64,000 nucleotides of DNA from Aquatica leii (GCA_035610365.1 CM069432.1:77194520-77258519); one strand, 5' to 3'. Shown: positions 46,591-59,480, counted from the stretch's first letter. Numbers and translations: made by a program. The notes: generated by a model from the letters alone, not told the origin.

Positions 46591-46982
46591 TAAATTATGT
46601 ATAGTACTAAAATTCAATTTTTTACCAAGAAGAAGCTTTATTGCACCTTTATATAACAACAAAAATACATGAAACTTTAAAGAAGTTATAATATAATACA
46701 TGTAAATAACGCAATTTTAAGGTCATGTTTGGATTTAAATCCAGCTTATATTAAAGCATAAATATAAAATCCGTTCCTATAAACAAGTGTTGTAAATCTT
46801 GGTTTGTGCAAAAATATTTGTTGTTTATGGTTTTCTATTCTAGATTAGTCAAAAACAGGCACGAGCGTACATGCTACAACAGCCAAAATCGCTGTAAAGT
46901 GTCGCCGTCTACGTTCCATCTATCAACTACCCCCTCCTACAGTTTATGCTGGGTGCGGACAGAGGGTATTTCATAGTTTCTG

Positions 46983-46990
46983 TATAAATA
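46983..46990 (+). promoter_or_regulatory. TATA box of the gypsy LTR
   Basis: TATAAATA inside TCTGTATAAATATAGGAC, followed after about 25 bp by CCCCGCGAATACAG. This is the position expected for an LTR promoter. Confidence 0.5.
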
Positions 46991-47355
46991 TAGGACAACT
47001 CCCCGCGAATACAGCAGAAACTATTCGTCTGGTATTGAAGACTCTTAACTTTAGTGAATTGATAAAGTTGTTCAACTATTTTTTAGTTATCTCTTTTTAT
47101 ACTGAGCTAGCCTGGGAAGTAAAAAGTACTAAAAGTCTAGTACTACTGACAAAAGAATTTTTAAAGCAACGGTTCACCAAATATTACAACAAACCTAAAA
47201 GCTTTAAATAAGCGACACAAACCATCATTCGTCTTGACTTCTTATTAGAAAACGAGAAGACATCACCAGTAGCAGTCGACTTCTAACGGCGACGGGCGAA
47301 GAAATACCTTCTCACGGTCAAGTGCAAGTGACCATCGGTTTGTGAAAAAAACGCG

Positions 47356-48930
47356 ATGCCAGTAAAGATCTTAAATATCAACTCAAATCCAGTAACGTTG
47401 AAAAAGAAAGCTGTGGTAGGACAATGCACGCCAGTAACTCATATTGTGAGATGCTTGAAATCTAACAAAGATACTTCGCACCAGAAGTGCCTACAACATC
47501 TATTGGACATTCTTACTTCTAAATGCCAAAACCTCAGCCAAGACCAGTTGACTAAAGTTAAAGTATTAATCCAGCAGTATCAAGATGTGCTTGCGCTGGA
47601 GTAGTTACAATGAAAGAACTAACGTGGTAAAGCACAAAATTAATAACGGAGACGCTCAGGCAATACGACGACTTACTTTGGCAAAAAAAAGCCAAACAAA
47701 TAATTACGGATATGGAGAGAGAAAGCGTAATTGAACCTTCAAAAAGCCCATGTGTGTTCCCAGTGGTACTCGTAAAGAAGAAAGATGGATCAACGAGGTT
47801 TTGTGTAGACTACAGACAGCTAAACGACGTGACCAAAAAAGACAGCTAGAATTAGAACCCAAGAATCTTGAAACCTCAGCTTTTACGATTGGAACTGATT
47901 TGTGGCAGTTCACTGTGATGTCCTTACTGGTTTACCTAGACGACGTGATTGTGGTTGGAAGGTCGTTTGAAGAACAATTGAACAATTTAAAAGAAGTGTT
48001 TTAGCGACTACGTAGGGCAAATATCAAACTGAGCTCAAAGAAGTGTCACGTATTTAAGAAGAAAATGCAATACCTTGGACACGTCGTATCTAGAGATGAA
48101 GTAAAAGCTGACTCAGACAAATTTGAGCAGTGCAAGCATAGCCAAGACCAATCGACAAACATTAGGTCCGAAATTTCCTTAGGTTGTGCACCTATTATAG
48201 ACGATTTGTACCTGGATTTGCGAGTATTGCCAAACCCTTGACGAAATTAACCAAAGAAAGATCAGAATTTAGATGGAATAAAGACTGCAAAAATGCTTTC
48301 CATCAACTAAAATAGGCTTTAGTCACTTCGTCAATTTTGAATTATTCAAGAAAAAATGGAAAATTTGTTTTGGATACCGACGCAAGCAGTCTGGTCATAG
48401 GTGCGGTCTTTTCGCAGGTTCAAGATGGACAAGAAAGTTATCGCGTAGTTCAGCTAGAAGAAATTATTGCGTGACTAGAAGGGAGCTTTTAGCACTCGTC
48501 AAGTCCATAGAACATTTCTACAAATATTTGTATAGACAAAATTTTTTACTGGGAACGGAACACCCCGCTTTAAAATAGCTATGGCAGTTCCGTAACACGA
48601 AAGGACAAGTGGCAAGATGGATCGAGAGACTGAAAGAGTATGAATATGACACAGAACACCGTGCCGGAGCAGTCATCAGAACGCTGATGCTTTATCCAAA
48701 AAAACTATGTCCGTCGGACTGCAGCCATTATTCGTGACTTAAAGAAGAAGTAGAATGTCTCCGGAGAACTGCTATGGTTGATGATCAGTGGAAACCCAAG
48801 CAGTTGCGTTGTGAACAAGAAAACAATTCTGAAATTAGACTACTCCTGGTCTGGAAAGAAAACGGCCGACGATCAATAAACATCAAAACGTACTGGGCAC
48901 AGTAGGACTCTTTGATAGTAAAAGCGAGCA
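47356..48930 (+). pseudogene. gypsy pol remnant: linker, reverse transcriptase, RNase H
   Basis: Starts MPVKILNINSNPVTLKKKAV, the end of the protease/linker, and LIQQYQDVLALE. The reverse transcriptase begins [17 protein letters not shown], then [20 protein letters not shown]. After about 47,900 the text jumps to LVYLDDVIVVGRSFEEQL, so the central palm is deleted while the YLDD box stays. Then come KCHVFKKKMQYLGHVVSR, FVLDTDASSLVIGAVFSQ (RNase H-like) and GQVARWIERLKEYEYDTEHR. Stops occur at about 47,602, 48,002, 48,315 and later. The gene is dead. Confidence 0.75.
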
Positions 48931-49350
48931 TTACGAAATCTCAAGAGAGAAAGAGAGTTCCACAATATTATTAAATTGGCAGTATCCAAGCTTAGTTGTG
49001 GCTTAGATCAACTAAATTGAAAGACAGTTCAAAACAAGTTGTGTGTAGTTACCAACCAAGGAGAATTATGGTCAAGGAAGTTGCCGAAATAGAAAAACCT
49101 GCCGCTATCGTCACGATCCTTTCTAGCGGTGTCGCATCCAGTTTCCTGTTCTGAGACAGAACAGTCCTAAGAAGGGGACAGTAAAACGCTTGAGAAATTA
49201 TTCTCAAGTTCAAGAGCCTTCACAAAGTTTTTATCCATTTCTAGAACGTTAAAAGATATAGAAAATTCTCGAAGGAATGCCAAAATGTAAAACTGCGGTA
49301 CAATCGAATCATAAGGCAGTTACTTCAGTAATTCAAAGTCGACAGTGTTA

Positions 49351-51889
49351 AGAAAATTATTTAAGTTTAAATAAATAAGTGATTAATGCGTGTCGAGATA
49401 AATACGACGAATTAAAATCGTGCGTTACTTTAATGTAAACAAACGTCAGTGTTTAAATAAATAGAAGTTATCCGCGGACATTATCGTTTGATTGATAGTT
49501 CTATATAAGTGATTAGTGTAAGTGTTTTTACTAAATACAGGAAATTTTAATTCGTCTCCTTACCTATGCACAACAGATTCACTTCTAAATCTAAACACAT
49601 GTAAATATAAATTTCTGGACAGTATTTTTAAAATTAAGACAATAAGTAAAACTCAAATTTTATTTTGTATAGAAAAATATAAATAAGTTTTGTATTAAGG
49701 TGTGTCTGTGTACACATTTTTAAACATTAATTCTTTTTTGTCTTGCGTTTAAAAGTCCCAATTGCGTTCAATTAGTCGTCATTTTAGATGTAAAAGATGG
49801 TATTTTGTTTTTAGGATTTACTTTATCATTAGAAACTATACCTTTGCTTATATTTAATCAATGTCACATGTTTGTTCTACAATAGAGCAGTAACAATGCG
49901 CAGATCATTTTAAACTTTACGATTTGCAAGGCGTTTTATAAAAACTATGTACACGTATAATGTATTGTTCATTGTTTTAGTCGTTGTTTTCATTGCAGTT
50001 TTATCAAAATAATATTTTTAGAAACAAATCTTATACGCGTCTTATCCACCTGCAAACTTTAATAATTTTTACACACTGTAACTCTCTTAAAAAATTAAAA
50101 AATATTAAAAATGTATTTATACAAAATAAATAAATTTGTTACATCTTGGACTTGTTATCTTGATTTCTGGGACATATATGGCACCTACCTCGTTTTCGTT
50201 CCAAATTCTGTTTTGTGGGCAACGTTTTAGGGATGTCAATTTCGCAATTTTTCAAAGCTTCTAAATAGTATTAATACATATTTACTTAATTTTCTAATAA
50301 AAAACAACAATACCAATTATATTAAAAAAATAATAAACATTGTTTCTGTTTATTTCTGTTAATGTTAGCTCTAATTATTTTACAAACTAAAAATTTATTT
50401 TATTTACTAACAACACAATTTGATAACATTTGAAAAAGTTCATTTGAATAATTTTTAAACATAAATATACAAGTATGCTGTTATACAAGATTTACATTCT
50501 AACATTGAATTTACGTTACATGTACATAAAATATACAAATAAATTTTATAAAAATAAAACATACGATTCAAATTAGTCTAAGTTGAATAAACTGATTATA
50601 CAGACAAGATCAGAGTAGTTAAAAATTAAAAAAAAGTATATATTTTTTTAATATGTTGTTAAATTACAAAAATTACTGTTGGTACACTTGCTTGATATTG
50701 TGTAATTACTTTTAAACTGTGAGTATTTTTATTTAAATTTTACATTATAATGTTACGCTGTGTTTAGAATAAAGTTAATAATTTCAAATAAGCTAATATT
50801 GCATTGATAACAAGAAGCGAAATTTTGAATTTACTTTAATGCGATAATTTCTTTTGATGTACTAAAGATGTAGTTATGTAAACCTTTAAAAGAACAATGT
50901 AATTAATACAATTACTATTAGTAATATGCCACACTTGTTATAAAAGTAAAAATTACGTAAAAGTATAATAAAATACAAAAATGTTTACGAAAATGACAAA
51001 ACTATTTTATACAGAAGTAATTTTTACGGAAGAATAGGTTAAACTGATTGATTAAAGGATTAACAGATATAGGTCAAATAAAAAACTTATATTAATAAAT
51101 ACTTAGGATTATTCATGCAAAATCTAATTTTATTAACGGGAGAATAAATAAATTTAATTTTTTTTAAAGTTAATGATTAATTATAAATCGGATCTAGATC
51201 AAAGCTTGCCAATTATTTACTTAATATAAGAAAAGTTATATACGGTACTGTAATTATTATATAAATGCCGTTTTTGTTTACTTTTAACAATTTTACTAAA
51301 ATGTATGTTTGCTAAAACGGCAAGTAAGATAAATAATGCAATATTGTTTTAACATTGATTTATTTTTACCTAATGATGTGATCTGCAACACCTTACAACG
51401 GCACAAAAGAAAAAAAAATCTATATTGTACATGTTAACAACATGAGCAATAAATGAAATAAGTGTTTATGTCATATGTTTTATTATTACAAAAATTGTTA
51501 GTTGTTGGAATCATAAATATAATTGCCGGTAGCACACAACAAAAGCTTAAAAAATTTCTTTGTGCTTTTCGTATTGCAAACATCAATATTTGTGTGTTAG
51601 TGTAGTTACGTAAAGACAAAAAAAATTGTTATTTTTAAAAATTTAGATATTAAAGCAAGTATTATAGTATCTATATTTAAGAATTGTTGGTACTACTTTA
51701 ATAAACGATCAAATTAATGATCCCTTTATATAGAAGGAACCAAGGAATTTCTTGTAGTATTGATGTAAGTAGGTATTAATACCAGAAAGCAAGTTGGTAA
51801 AACATTTGAAAACACAATAACTTTATTTTCAACAATAATCTACATAAGCTAATAAAATAGTAAAAAAAATTTTATTACGCTATTAGATC
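49351..51889. other. AT-rich stretch, no gene seen
   Basis: No supported gene apart from the short piggyBac fragment at 50,135. Confidence 0.55.
50135..50262 (-). repeat. isolated fragment of piggyBac transposase 3' end
   Basis: Near-identical to about 54,364-54,502. The block runs from ACTTGTTATCTTGATTTCTG to ATGTCAATTTCGCAATTTT with one clear change (ATATGG for ATATAG). It encodes part of the C-terminal cysteine-rich domain. No terminal repeat is present. Confidence 0.85.
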
Positions 51890-51899
51890 ACAAATACCT

Positions 51900-54060
51900 T
51901 GGTTAATCTTCTTTAGGCAATTTACACATTTTGTTTATTGTTCATTGTGTAAATCCTTGAGATGTTTTTAAAGTAACTAATCGCACTTTGTTGTTTTTAC
52001 CAGGCTGAATTTTATGAACTCTGGCCAAAAGCCACATACATGAAGGTGTTTAATCTTTTTTAATTATAACCATATCACCCACGCTGATTGGTGAAGAACC
52101 ATTGTGTTTCCATTTTTGACGTTTTTGTAATTCTTGAAGATAATCGCTTTTCTAGCGGGACCATAGAAAATAGAGCAGAACACAAAGGATTAAGGTCATC
52201 AATATCATTGGATATAGGACTTAAGGGGCTAGAATTTAAAATAGCTTCCGCATGTACTAGTAAAGTATAAAACTCTTTATACATGAATTTAGTAGAATCT
52301 GTATACTTTTAAAAGGTTCTTCATTTGTTTTATATTATATTTTTAAATACCTCTCTATGTAGGTGAGTAAGGTGGAATAAATTTCCATTCTATTTTTAAC
52401 TATAACAATTCATTTGACATATTAACCAAGTTTGTTCCTGAAAGAAACTCAAACATTTTCTTTAATCTTTTAGACGCTCCTACAAAATTGCATCTATTGT
52501 CAGAATACATAGTAGACGGCAAACCACGTCTACCAACAAAAAGTTTTAAGGGTGCTAAAAAACATTCCGTACTTAAATCAGTAAGTAACTCCAAGTGACA
52601 TGCTTTCGTGACTAAACAAATAAAAAAAGCTACATAAGCTTTTATCATTCTACAACCCTTACCTTTTTTATCTCGAATATATAGAATGCTCCAGTTAAAT
52701 CAACACCAGTATGACAGAAAGAACTTGCTTGCGTTACCCTAACACTAGTCAAATTCTCCATTTGCACAATGCTTACTTTAGGATTCACTCGAAAATATTT
52801 ATAGCAATTACGATAACACCGTTTTATGCTTTCTCTACCTTCAATTGACCAACATTGTTCTTTAACAAATGCTAGTAAACTTTGAGGTCTACGATGCTAA
52901 TTTTTTATATGAAAATCTTTTATAATTAAATTTGTTAATGTATGATTTTTTGGCAATATTATAGCATGTTTGCTATTATATAACAACTCTGAATTAGTAA
53001 GACGACCTCTTACTCTTAAAACTTTGTGTTCGTCTATAAACGGATTTAAATTAACTAACTTTGTACCTTTTCTTAGAATACAAGTTTTCGATAATTCATC
53101 TATTTCTAGTTTTAGAGTCTCATTTTGAGCTATTTTTATTTATTCTTGTACAGTTAGTTTTATAAAATTTCTTAATTGTTTAGGTATTAATCTAAACATA
53201 TAACATCCTACGCAAATTAATTTATTTAAATCAAAGTATCTGTTAAATAAATCAAACAATTGCAATTCTTTTACTAAACAAACCAAAGCATTTGTCAAAT
53301 TACTTTTACTTTTTTTTTTCAGGACATGTTACATTTTTGTCCAAATCTATCTTTTTGTACCAAAAACTATTGTCATAAAAATACTTTGGTCCGCAGAAGT
53401 ATTCTTTTAATTCTAACAATTGTGCTGGGTAACAATCCCTAGACAGAATATCAACACAGTTATTCATTGAAGAAATATGAAACCATGCAGAAGGACTTGT
53501 AAGTGTTTGAATTACACTGATTCTATTACTTGGAGTTAATCCAAACTAACACTATTTTAGAGTTTGTATAATAAAATATCTTATTAATTTTTATGGATAA
53601 TATTTTGGTCACTTCATTTACTAATTTAGCTAACAATACTGCACCACATAGTTCAAGTGCTGCCAATGTTAATTTTTTTAAAGGAGCGATTCGAATTTTT
53701 GCAGTTAACAAACTAACATAAATATTACCTTTACTATCTAAACTTCTTAAATAAAGTACTCCCCTAAAAGCTTTTTCAGAACCGCCACAGAAAGCATGAA
53801 TTTCGTTTGACAACCATTATCACATAATACTTGCTTCTTAATCTTTAAATCATTTAAGCAAGGTAATTCCGTTTCAAATCTTTTCTATTTTTTCATTAAT
53901 TTTTCACTTATATTTTCGTCTCAACCAACATTTTCTGACCACATCTTTTGCATAAAAAGTTTAGCTGTTACAATAATAGGATTTATTATTTCTTTAGGAT
54001 GAAATATCGAACTAATCTAGTTAACATTTGTCTTTTTGTTACAACTTTGTCATTGCTATA
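51900..54060 (-). pseudogene. BEL/Pao pol, RNase H to C-terminus
   Basis: The RNase H part reads AFRGVLYLRSLDSKGNIYVS and RIAPLKKLTLAALELCGAVL. The integrase reads AYVAFFICLVTKACHLELL, GRRGLPSTMYSDNRCNFVGA and LVHAEAILNSSPLSPIS. The C-terminal domain reads MWLLARVHKIQPGKNNKVR. These are the diagnostic BEL/Pao phrases (F.C..TKA.H.EL, R.G.P..+.SDN..NF.GA, EA.LNSRPL.P.S). The ARVHKIQPG domain is unique to this superfamily. It is broken in several places. Confidence 0.8.
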
Positions 54061-54064
54061 TTAA

Positions 54065-56215
54065 CCCTTAAATTCCGAGATATTTAAATTATACGTAGAT
54101 TCCGAATGAGGGTATATTGTGGACTCCATCCGTTTTTTATAAATAATAAGTGCAGTAGAATTAAACAAGTATTTATTTATTATTCATTACAATAACCAGC
54201 AAAATAAAGTATTTTTCTATCATTGATTAAAAAAAATAAGCAAAATATTTTTTTTCTACTGAACTAATACAAATATTTATTTTTAAATCTAGGGTTTTTT
54301 AATGCTGCAGTTAGTGAGGCTTTGCTTTGGTTTTCTTTCTGTGCACTTCGCAAATGAATTGTTTACATTTGTCACATCTAATCCTGGACTTGTTATCTTG
54401 ATTTCTGGGACATATATAGCACCTACCTCGTTTTCGTTCCAAATTCTGTTTTGTGGGCAACGTTTTAGGGATGTCAATTTCGCAATTTTCTAAAGTTGAT
54501 CGCCTAGTTGCAACAAAAAAATTTTTCTGCGGTACAGTTTGCGTTTCTGCTAATCGGGATTTTTGGAAATAAATAAAATAGAAGTATTTAGGGCGCAAAT
54601 GTCTAAATATTCATAAAAAATCTGTAAGGTCAACGAGCTGTTCGTCGGGCACACGTATATTCACGAATCAGTTTGTCGGCATTGTCAACACCTCCTTTGC
54701 TCGTATTATAATCTTCAATCGTGTCATCAGAATGTTGGGTGGATAGCACGTGTACCATTTGTCCTTTCTTGGGTATATAAGCTACCATTGTGACTTCATC
54801 ACTAAATGCAAATTTTGAAAACTTTTCTGGGATTCCTGGTACTTTTAATTCGTAAGGTGTATCAGGTTTAGATTTTTGAACAGTGCCAAGTAATGTTAGA
54901 TTCTTAATCAGTAAAAACTTGGCAAGCAGTACAGATGTGAAAAAATTATCAGTAGTCAAACCGCGACCTGTACCATAAATTGATTCACACAAGTCTTTGA
55001 CCACACGATACCCCTTGTTGACCTCAGGTTTACCTCCAGGCAATTTACCAGTATAAACTTGCAAATTATGTAAGTATGATGTTTCTACATCAGCAAGAAG
55101 CCATATCTTTATACCATACCGGGCTAGTTTTGATTTTATGCACTTGCCTCGGAACGCGACAAGCTGCTCATCGACGGTGGTCTCTTCGTTCTTTTCGTTT
55201 GAACATTTTTAACAAAAAGGTCCTATACTTCCCTTACTGCAGCTAGCTTATCATTTGCTTTTCTTGCACTTCTAGATATTTTGTCGTCGAATCTCAAATA
55301 GCGCGAAATTTGCTGAAAACGGTCTCTAGACATGGCAGCGACAAAGAATGAACGTCTAATACTTTTATCAGTTGTCCACATCTCGTGAATACTTCCCTTT
55401 CTACATTGTAAAGCTCCAGATTTCTGCAAGCATTCCAGAAAACAATCAAATTCAGTTTTATCTAAGCTCTTCCACTGTCTTGGTGAATTTGGATGTGCAT
55501 TATTCCAGCTAGCAAAATCTCGTTCCGCTTCTTTATTTGTATGAGTACAAATTAATCCTTTTATGTCGTCGGTAATAAGTAGATCAAAATAGTCTTTTAG
55601 TGTTATAGCATTCTGCACATAATTGTAGGACCAGGTTTCGCGGTAACTATGTTACCTTGGTAGCGCCGTGTTGCCGGCTTTGGTTTACATTTCATTCCTG
55701 ACTTGGCCACAAATTCTTTGCTACTTTCTGTTACATCATCTTTAAGTTCACCTACTTCTGCATCACTATCTTCTTCGACTTCTTCCTCCAATTCGTCTTC
55801 TGATTCAGATATATTTTCGTTTGGAACAAAATCTGTATCTTCTTCATTTACGTCACTACACTCACTCAAATCGCTAGAGCCATTTTCAGCTAATCTCTTT
55901 AACTCTGCTTCTGTATAAACTCTGAATCTTCTTTTATTGGTCATTTTTCTTGAATCTTCAAACCTTATCTGAAACAAAGAAAATTATGTTATAGTCACAC
56001 TAATTCCGAATGGGGGGACGTCGTGGCCCACATACATTTCTATTACATAAAAGTTTTCAGGCACATAATCCTGAATTCGTATTCAAGTAAATATAACCTC
56101 ACACTATAATTGACACATACCAAGAAGCAGGGTGGCCAATAGTTTTTATAATAAAAAATATACCAAAAATATTGAACCTGTGGTCCACAGTGTCCCCTCA
56201 TTTGAAATTTAAGGG
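54065..56215 (-). mobile_element. piggyBac transposon, 2.15 kb
   Basis: The ends are CCCTTAAATT (54,065) and AATTTAAGGG (to 56,215), the CCCT...AGGG termini of piggyBac-type elements. TTAA stands at 54,061-54,064; the other side reads TTTA (56,216-56,219), a one-base departure from the expected TTAA duplication. BEL/Pao coding text resumes on both sides, so it inserted into that element. Confidence 0.85.
54311..55944 (-). pseudogene. piggyBac transposase (frameshifted)
   Basis: The ATG at 55,944 gives MTNKRRFRVYTEAELKRL and an acidic N-terminus. A second frame (55,618-55,223) has DYFDLLITDDI and RDRFQQISRYLRFDD. A third frame carries TTVDEQLVAFRGKCI (first catalytic Asp), IYGTGRGLTTDNFFTS (second Asp) and NTSKGGVDNADKL (third Asp). 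The last frame (54,598-54,311) is the cysteine-rich C-terminus RCYICPRN, RCDKCKQFICEVH. All three catalytic aspartates survive, but at least three frame changes break the gene. Family length is about 600 residues, close to the sum of the parts. Confidence 0.88.
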
Positions 56216-56219
56216 TTTA

Positions 56220-57000
56220 GTATATACACCAAACTATCATTATCAGGATTTCAACTGATTTCTAACAATGTATTGTTATCAGATTTATCTATATTAACTT
56301 AGCAGCATGTGGATATTTAACTTTATATATTTCTGCTAATTCTTTAAGTACTCTTGTAGCTAATTAAGGAGCACAGTTTTCACCATACGTTATAGTCAAC
56401 AATTCATACAATTTTATTTTACCATTCTTATCTGCTAAAAAATTAAGTTTACAAGTATTTGCCTATACATCTTTTCCAAATCTCCAGTTATCATGCATTC
56501 TTAACAATATTGCAAAGTGCGAACTTTGGTACAATGATCCAGTTAGCAATATATCTTTTAACAAAAGATTATTGCCTGAAGAACAACTAAAGTCGAAAAC
56601 AACTCTTAAAGGACAACTAATATGGCCAGGTCTAATGACAGCACTGTGTGGTACAAAATTATCTGTAATTATTTTAGTTTCTACAATTTCTTATAATGAC
56701 CTAAACTACATTTTTTTTTGTAAATTCTTTGTATTCATCCCAAACAAATTGATCTTTTACAATCTTACGTTCTAAGTTAATGAACTGTTATTCCGCAATT
56801 TTATATGTATTTCCCAAACAATCAGTATTTTCTTTGAATAGAAGATCTACTATAAACCGACAATTCTAATTTCTTGTACACATAATAACTTTATTTTCAA
56901 CAGGTCTTACGTCTTACATATAATTTTTTACATCTGTTACTAGTGCTACAATTCTTATATCAGTCGCTTTAAATCCTCTACACTTAAGTTAAATGTACTA
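56220..57000 (-). pseudogene. BEL/Pao reverse transcriptase and linker remnant
   Basis: Reads FINLERKIVKDQFVWDEYKE, then DNFVPHSAVIRPG, PLRVVFDFSCSSGNNLLLKD, HFAILLRMHDNW and LATRVLKELAEIYK. These match the BEL/Pao reverse transcriptase (YLPHH.V..., LRVVFDAS..., SL...L..GP, F.I..R.R, ATR.L..LA). The catalytic YVDD region has been lost at the piggyBac side. Several stops are present. Confidence 0.75.
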
Positions 57001-58089
57001 TCAATATCATATTTCTTATGTTTACAATGTTTTTTTTTTTAATTTTCTTAAAAATTTCACAGAAGACAAGGCCAAAAATAACGCATGTAACTCTCGTCAA
57101 AAGTCTCATAACATAACTTACTTTTGTGCATCAACGTTCCTTATGTTATGCTTCATTTTTGACTCTTGTTACATAAACTACTATAACGTCTACTACGTGT
57201 TTTTAGTATTTTGTTTTTTACGGCCCGAATACAAATTATTACTTCTTTACAAAAAAATAAACACAATCAAATAAAACTATTCTTTCAAACAGACGCAGTA
57301 TATTAAAATTTATTTAAGTTACGCGGGCAAAAACAAGATTGTCAACGTTTTCACCTCTATAGCAATTTTCTAATTAATATGTTTGCATAGTGAATTTACA
57401 CTATGAGACGACTTGCCATTATATTTTGTTTCTGTTATTACCTTATTTATTGATTTAAAGCAATAAGTCTGTCAATGCATTTTCAAAAGTACATTAGAGT
57501 GTTAAGCTGATGATCCATTGAAAGAAAGCGTAGTCGCGTGACTTGAAGATACCACGTACATATATGGCCGTATATGAGCGATAGTAAGACTGAGCGACTT
57601 GTATCATTTATTGCAGGCGACTCTAGTCTACTTAGGCCGTGACTGTCATTATAAAAAAAGTGTTTCCGCATTATGGATATAGTGTAAAATAGATTTACAA
57701 GACATGTACTTTTTGAAGCAACCGTACATATCAAGACGTTTGAGAGCTCGTAAGCAAAAGAAAAAACTTTGCTTATTGATTATTACCGCATGTATCTAAG
57801 GGACATTTTAGTACATTTTAATTGCCATAGCATCATCATTCAAAACTTATTTGAATTACACGGATAAAGTTCAGCTTGTCAACATTTTCACTTTTATAGC
57901 ATTTTTTCAATTATAAAAAGTTTTTTGATAGGCAAAAAGCAGATAGTGTATAGTCACTTCCATTAGAGAAAGCAATCAAGTTAACCACTGAAACGATAGG
58001 AATATTAGATTCTTTTATTTGTGTAACGTGTAAATTCGAACTTGAGCGAAGATCCGCCTGATAGTTAGGCAACTTACCGTAAAAACGGA
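57001..58089. other. intergenic, with one diverged direct repeat
   Basis: 57,303-57,385 and 57,838-57,920 are related: both read TTATTT(A/G)A(G/A)TTACRCGG, then TTGTCAACRTTTTCAC and TATAGCA. The unit spacing is about 535 bp. No coding region is supported. Confidence 0.5.
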
Positions 58090-59480
58090 TAAGTACTTGA
58101 CCTCGAGTCGTGATTTTAAGTTACGCTTGCAGAGGGCGCTCGAGAGTATGGAGGCTTATCAACTAATATTTGCTATTTTAACTCCTTAGTTCCTCCGTTC
58201 TTTCGTTCTTTCGTCGTTTCGTCTGTACTGTTGGGGTTTCTACCATGTCTGTGGGAATTTTCTTACGAGTCTGGTGAAGATGGTGGACCGTGCGCTTTTG
58301 GAATCGCTGAACTAATGCGGTAATCGTAGTCGTAGAGAAAACAAAAAACAAAAGGATCCCAGTGGATCGTTGGCGCTGTGCTAAAGTGAGGGAATGAAGT
58401 ATCGAGGTATTTATAAAATCATTAACTTGGAATCGCGGGAGATTCACTAGCCGTCGGCTCATTTCGTCCACGCGCTTCGGGGTCAGGACTGCTGGTCTTG
58501 CTACGTACGTTCCGTGTTAAGTGGAAACAGTGCGGACTTCATATTGTAAACACTTTTGTAGTTCGAACGTTATCTCGTACATCCGGTACACCTTTTTTTG
58601 TCGACTACAATTATTTCTAATTTCTTTAATCGAACGATATTAATGAACTTTTGGAACTTGACCAATTCTGATTAATAATATGTAACGTCACTTTTCTTTA
58701 TAATGTTAATAGTAATAAACTTTTGGAACTTGAATAATTCTGATTACTAATATTTAACGTCACTTTTCTTTATAATGTTAATAGAATTAATTACGAGGTT
58801 TATCAGACGCCTTAATTGTAATGGTTGATCTATAACGATTATTTAACGTAACCTACACTTATTATCTTGTGTTTTATATAAAAGAATATTGCTATTATCA
58901 AGGGTAGAAATTTGGGAGCTATGCCGTCTCTCGGAAACTAAATGAATGATATTTTTATTACCGGTCGTGCTGAACTTGATATCAAGGTCCACGGGCGGTG
59001 TTACGTACGTTAACGCGGATAAGTCTTGCTACTATTTACGGTAGCCGCGGAGATACCTTTTAAATATTAACGCTTTAAATTTTTTTGGCTCCCAGAGTCT
59101 ATTTTTGGGACCTGCTTTCAGCTTGTATGTATATTGTTTGTATATTATTACCATTTTTGTGGTGTTATGTAAGATAATTTCATTGCGGATTATACCAGTG
59201 GCGTAACCGTCGAGGGGCTTTTTCCGTTCCGGAATTGGTTATTAATCAATATCTTTAATAAATGGTTATTGTTAATTCGTACTATGTTTCTTTTGGGGGA
59301 CCTCGGGTCTAGGATCTCCTTTTCTCCTACCTAGACTGTGTATCTGCGATAAAAATTCTAGATTTTCTTTTACCCGACGACCATCTACGGTGAGGCTAGC
59401 CGAAAGGTAAGCAACGACATCTTGGTAATTAATTTCAGTAATTTATTCTTTCTTTCTTTCTTTTTTTCTCCACCTCCCCC
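58090..59480. other. GC-richer block, unclassified (possible LTR or UTR)
   Basis: Base composition changes sharply from the AT-rich surroundings (for example GGGCGCTCGAGAG, CCACGGGCGGTG, GGCTAGCCG). The frame 58,178-58,471 (minus) has no recognised domain. A 72-bp tandem duplication lies inside (58,646-58,784). I cannot place LTR ends. Confidence 0.4.
58646..58784. repeat. 72-bp tandem duplication
   Basis: AACTTTTGGAACTTGA starts at 58,646 and 58,718, and both copies continue to ACGTCACTTTTCTTTATAAT and GTTAATAG with few changes. Confidence 0.85.

Larger units (their letters stand above)
46850..49350 (+). mobile_element. eroded Ty3/gypsy retrotransposon
   Basis: An LTR-like start with a TATA box (TATAAATA, 46,983) is followed by plus-strand fragments of protease/linker, reverse transcriptase and RNase H. 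Gag and integrase core were not recognised, and most of the reverse transcriptase has been deleted. Stops and frameshifts are frequent, and no matching 3' LTR was found. The tail from about 48,950 to 49,350 is unassigned. Confidence 0.7.
51890..57000 (-). mobile_element. degenerate BEL/Pao retrotransposon, split by piggyBac
   Basis: Minus-strand fragments in family order: linker and reverse transcriptase (57,000-56,220), then, beyond the inserted piggyBac, RNase H (53,813-53,526), integrase (52,648-52,400 and 52,284-52,075) and the C-terminal domain (about 52,075-51,900). Stops and frameshifts are everywhere. LTRs were not identified. Confidence 0.75.

Noticed and set aside
58178-58471. 97-residue minus-strand frame in the GC-richer block
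   Set aside because: No domain or conserved motif; a higher GC content alone makes such frames likely.
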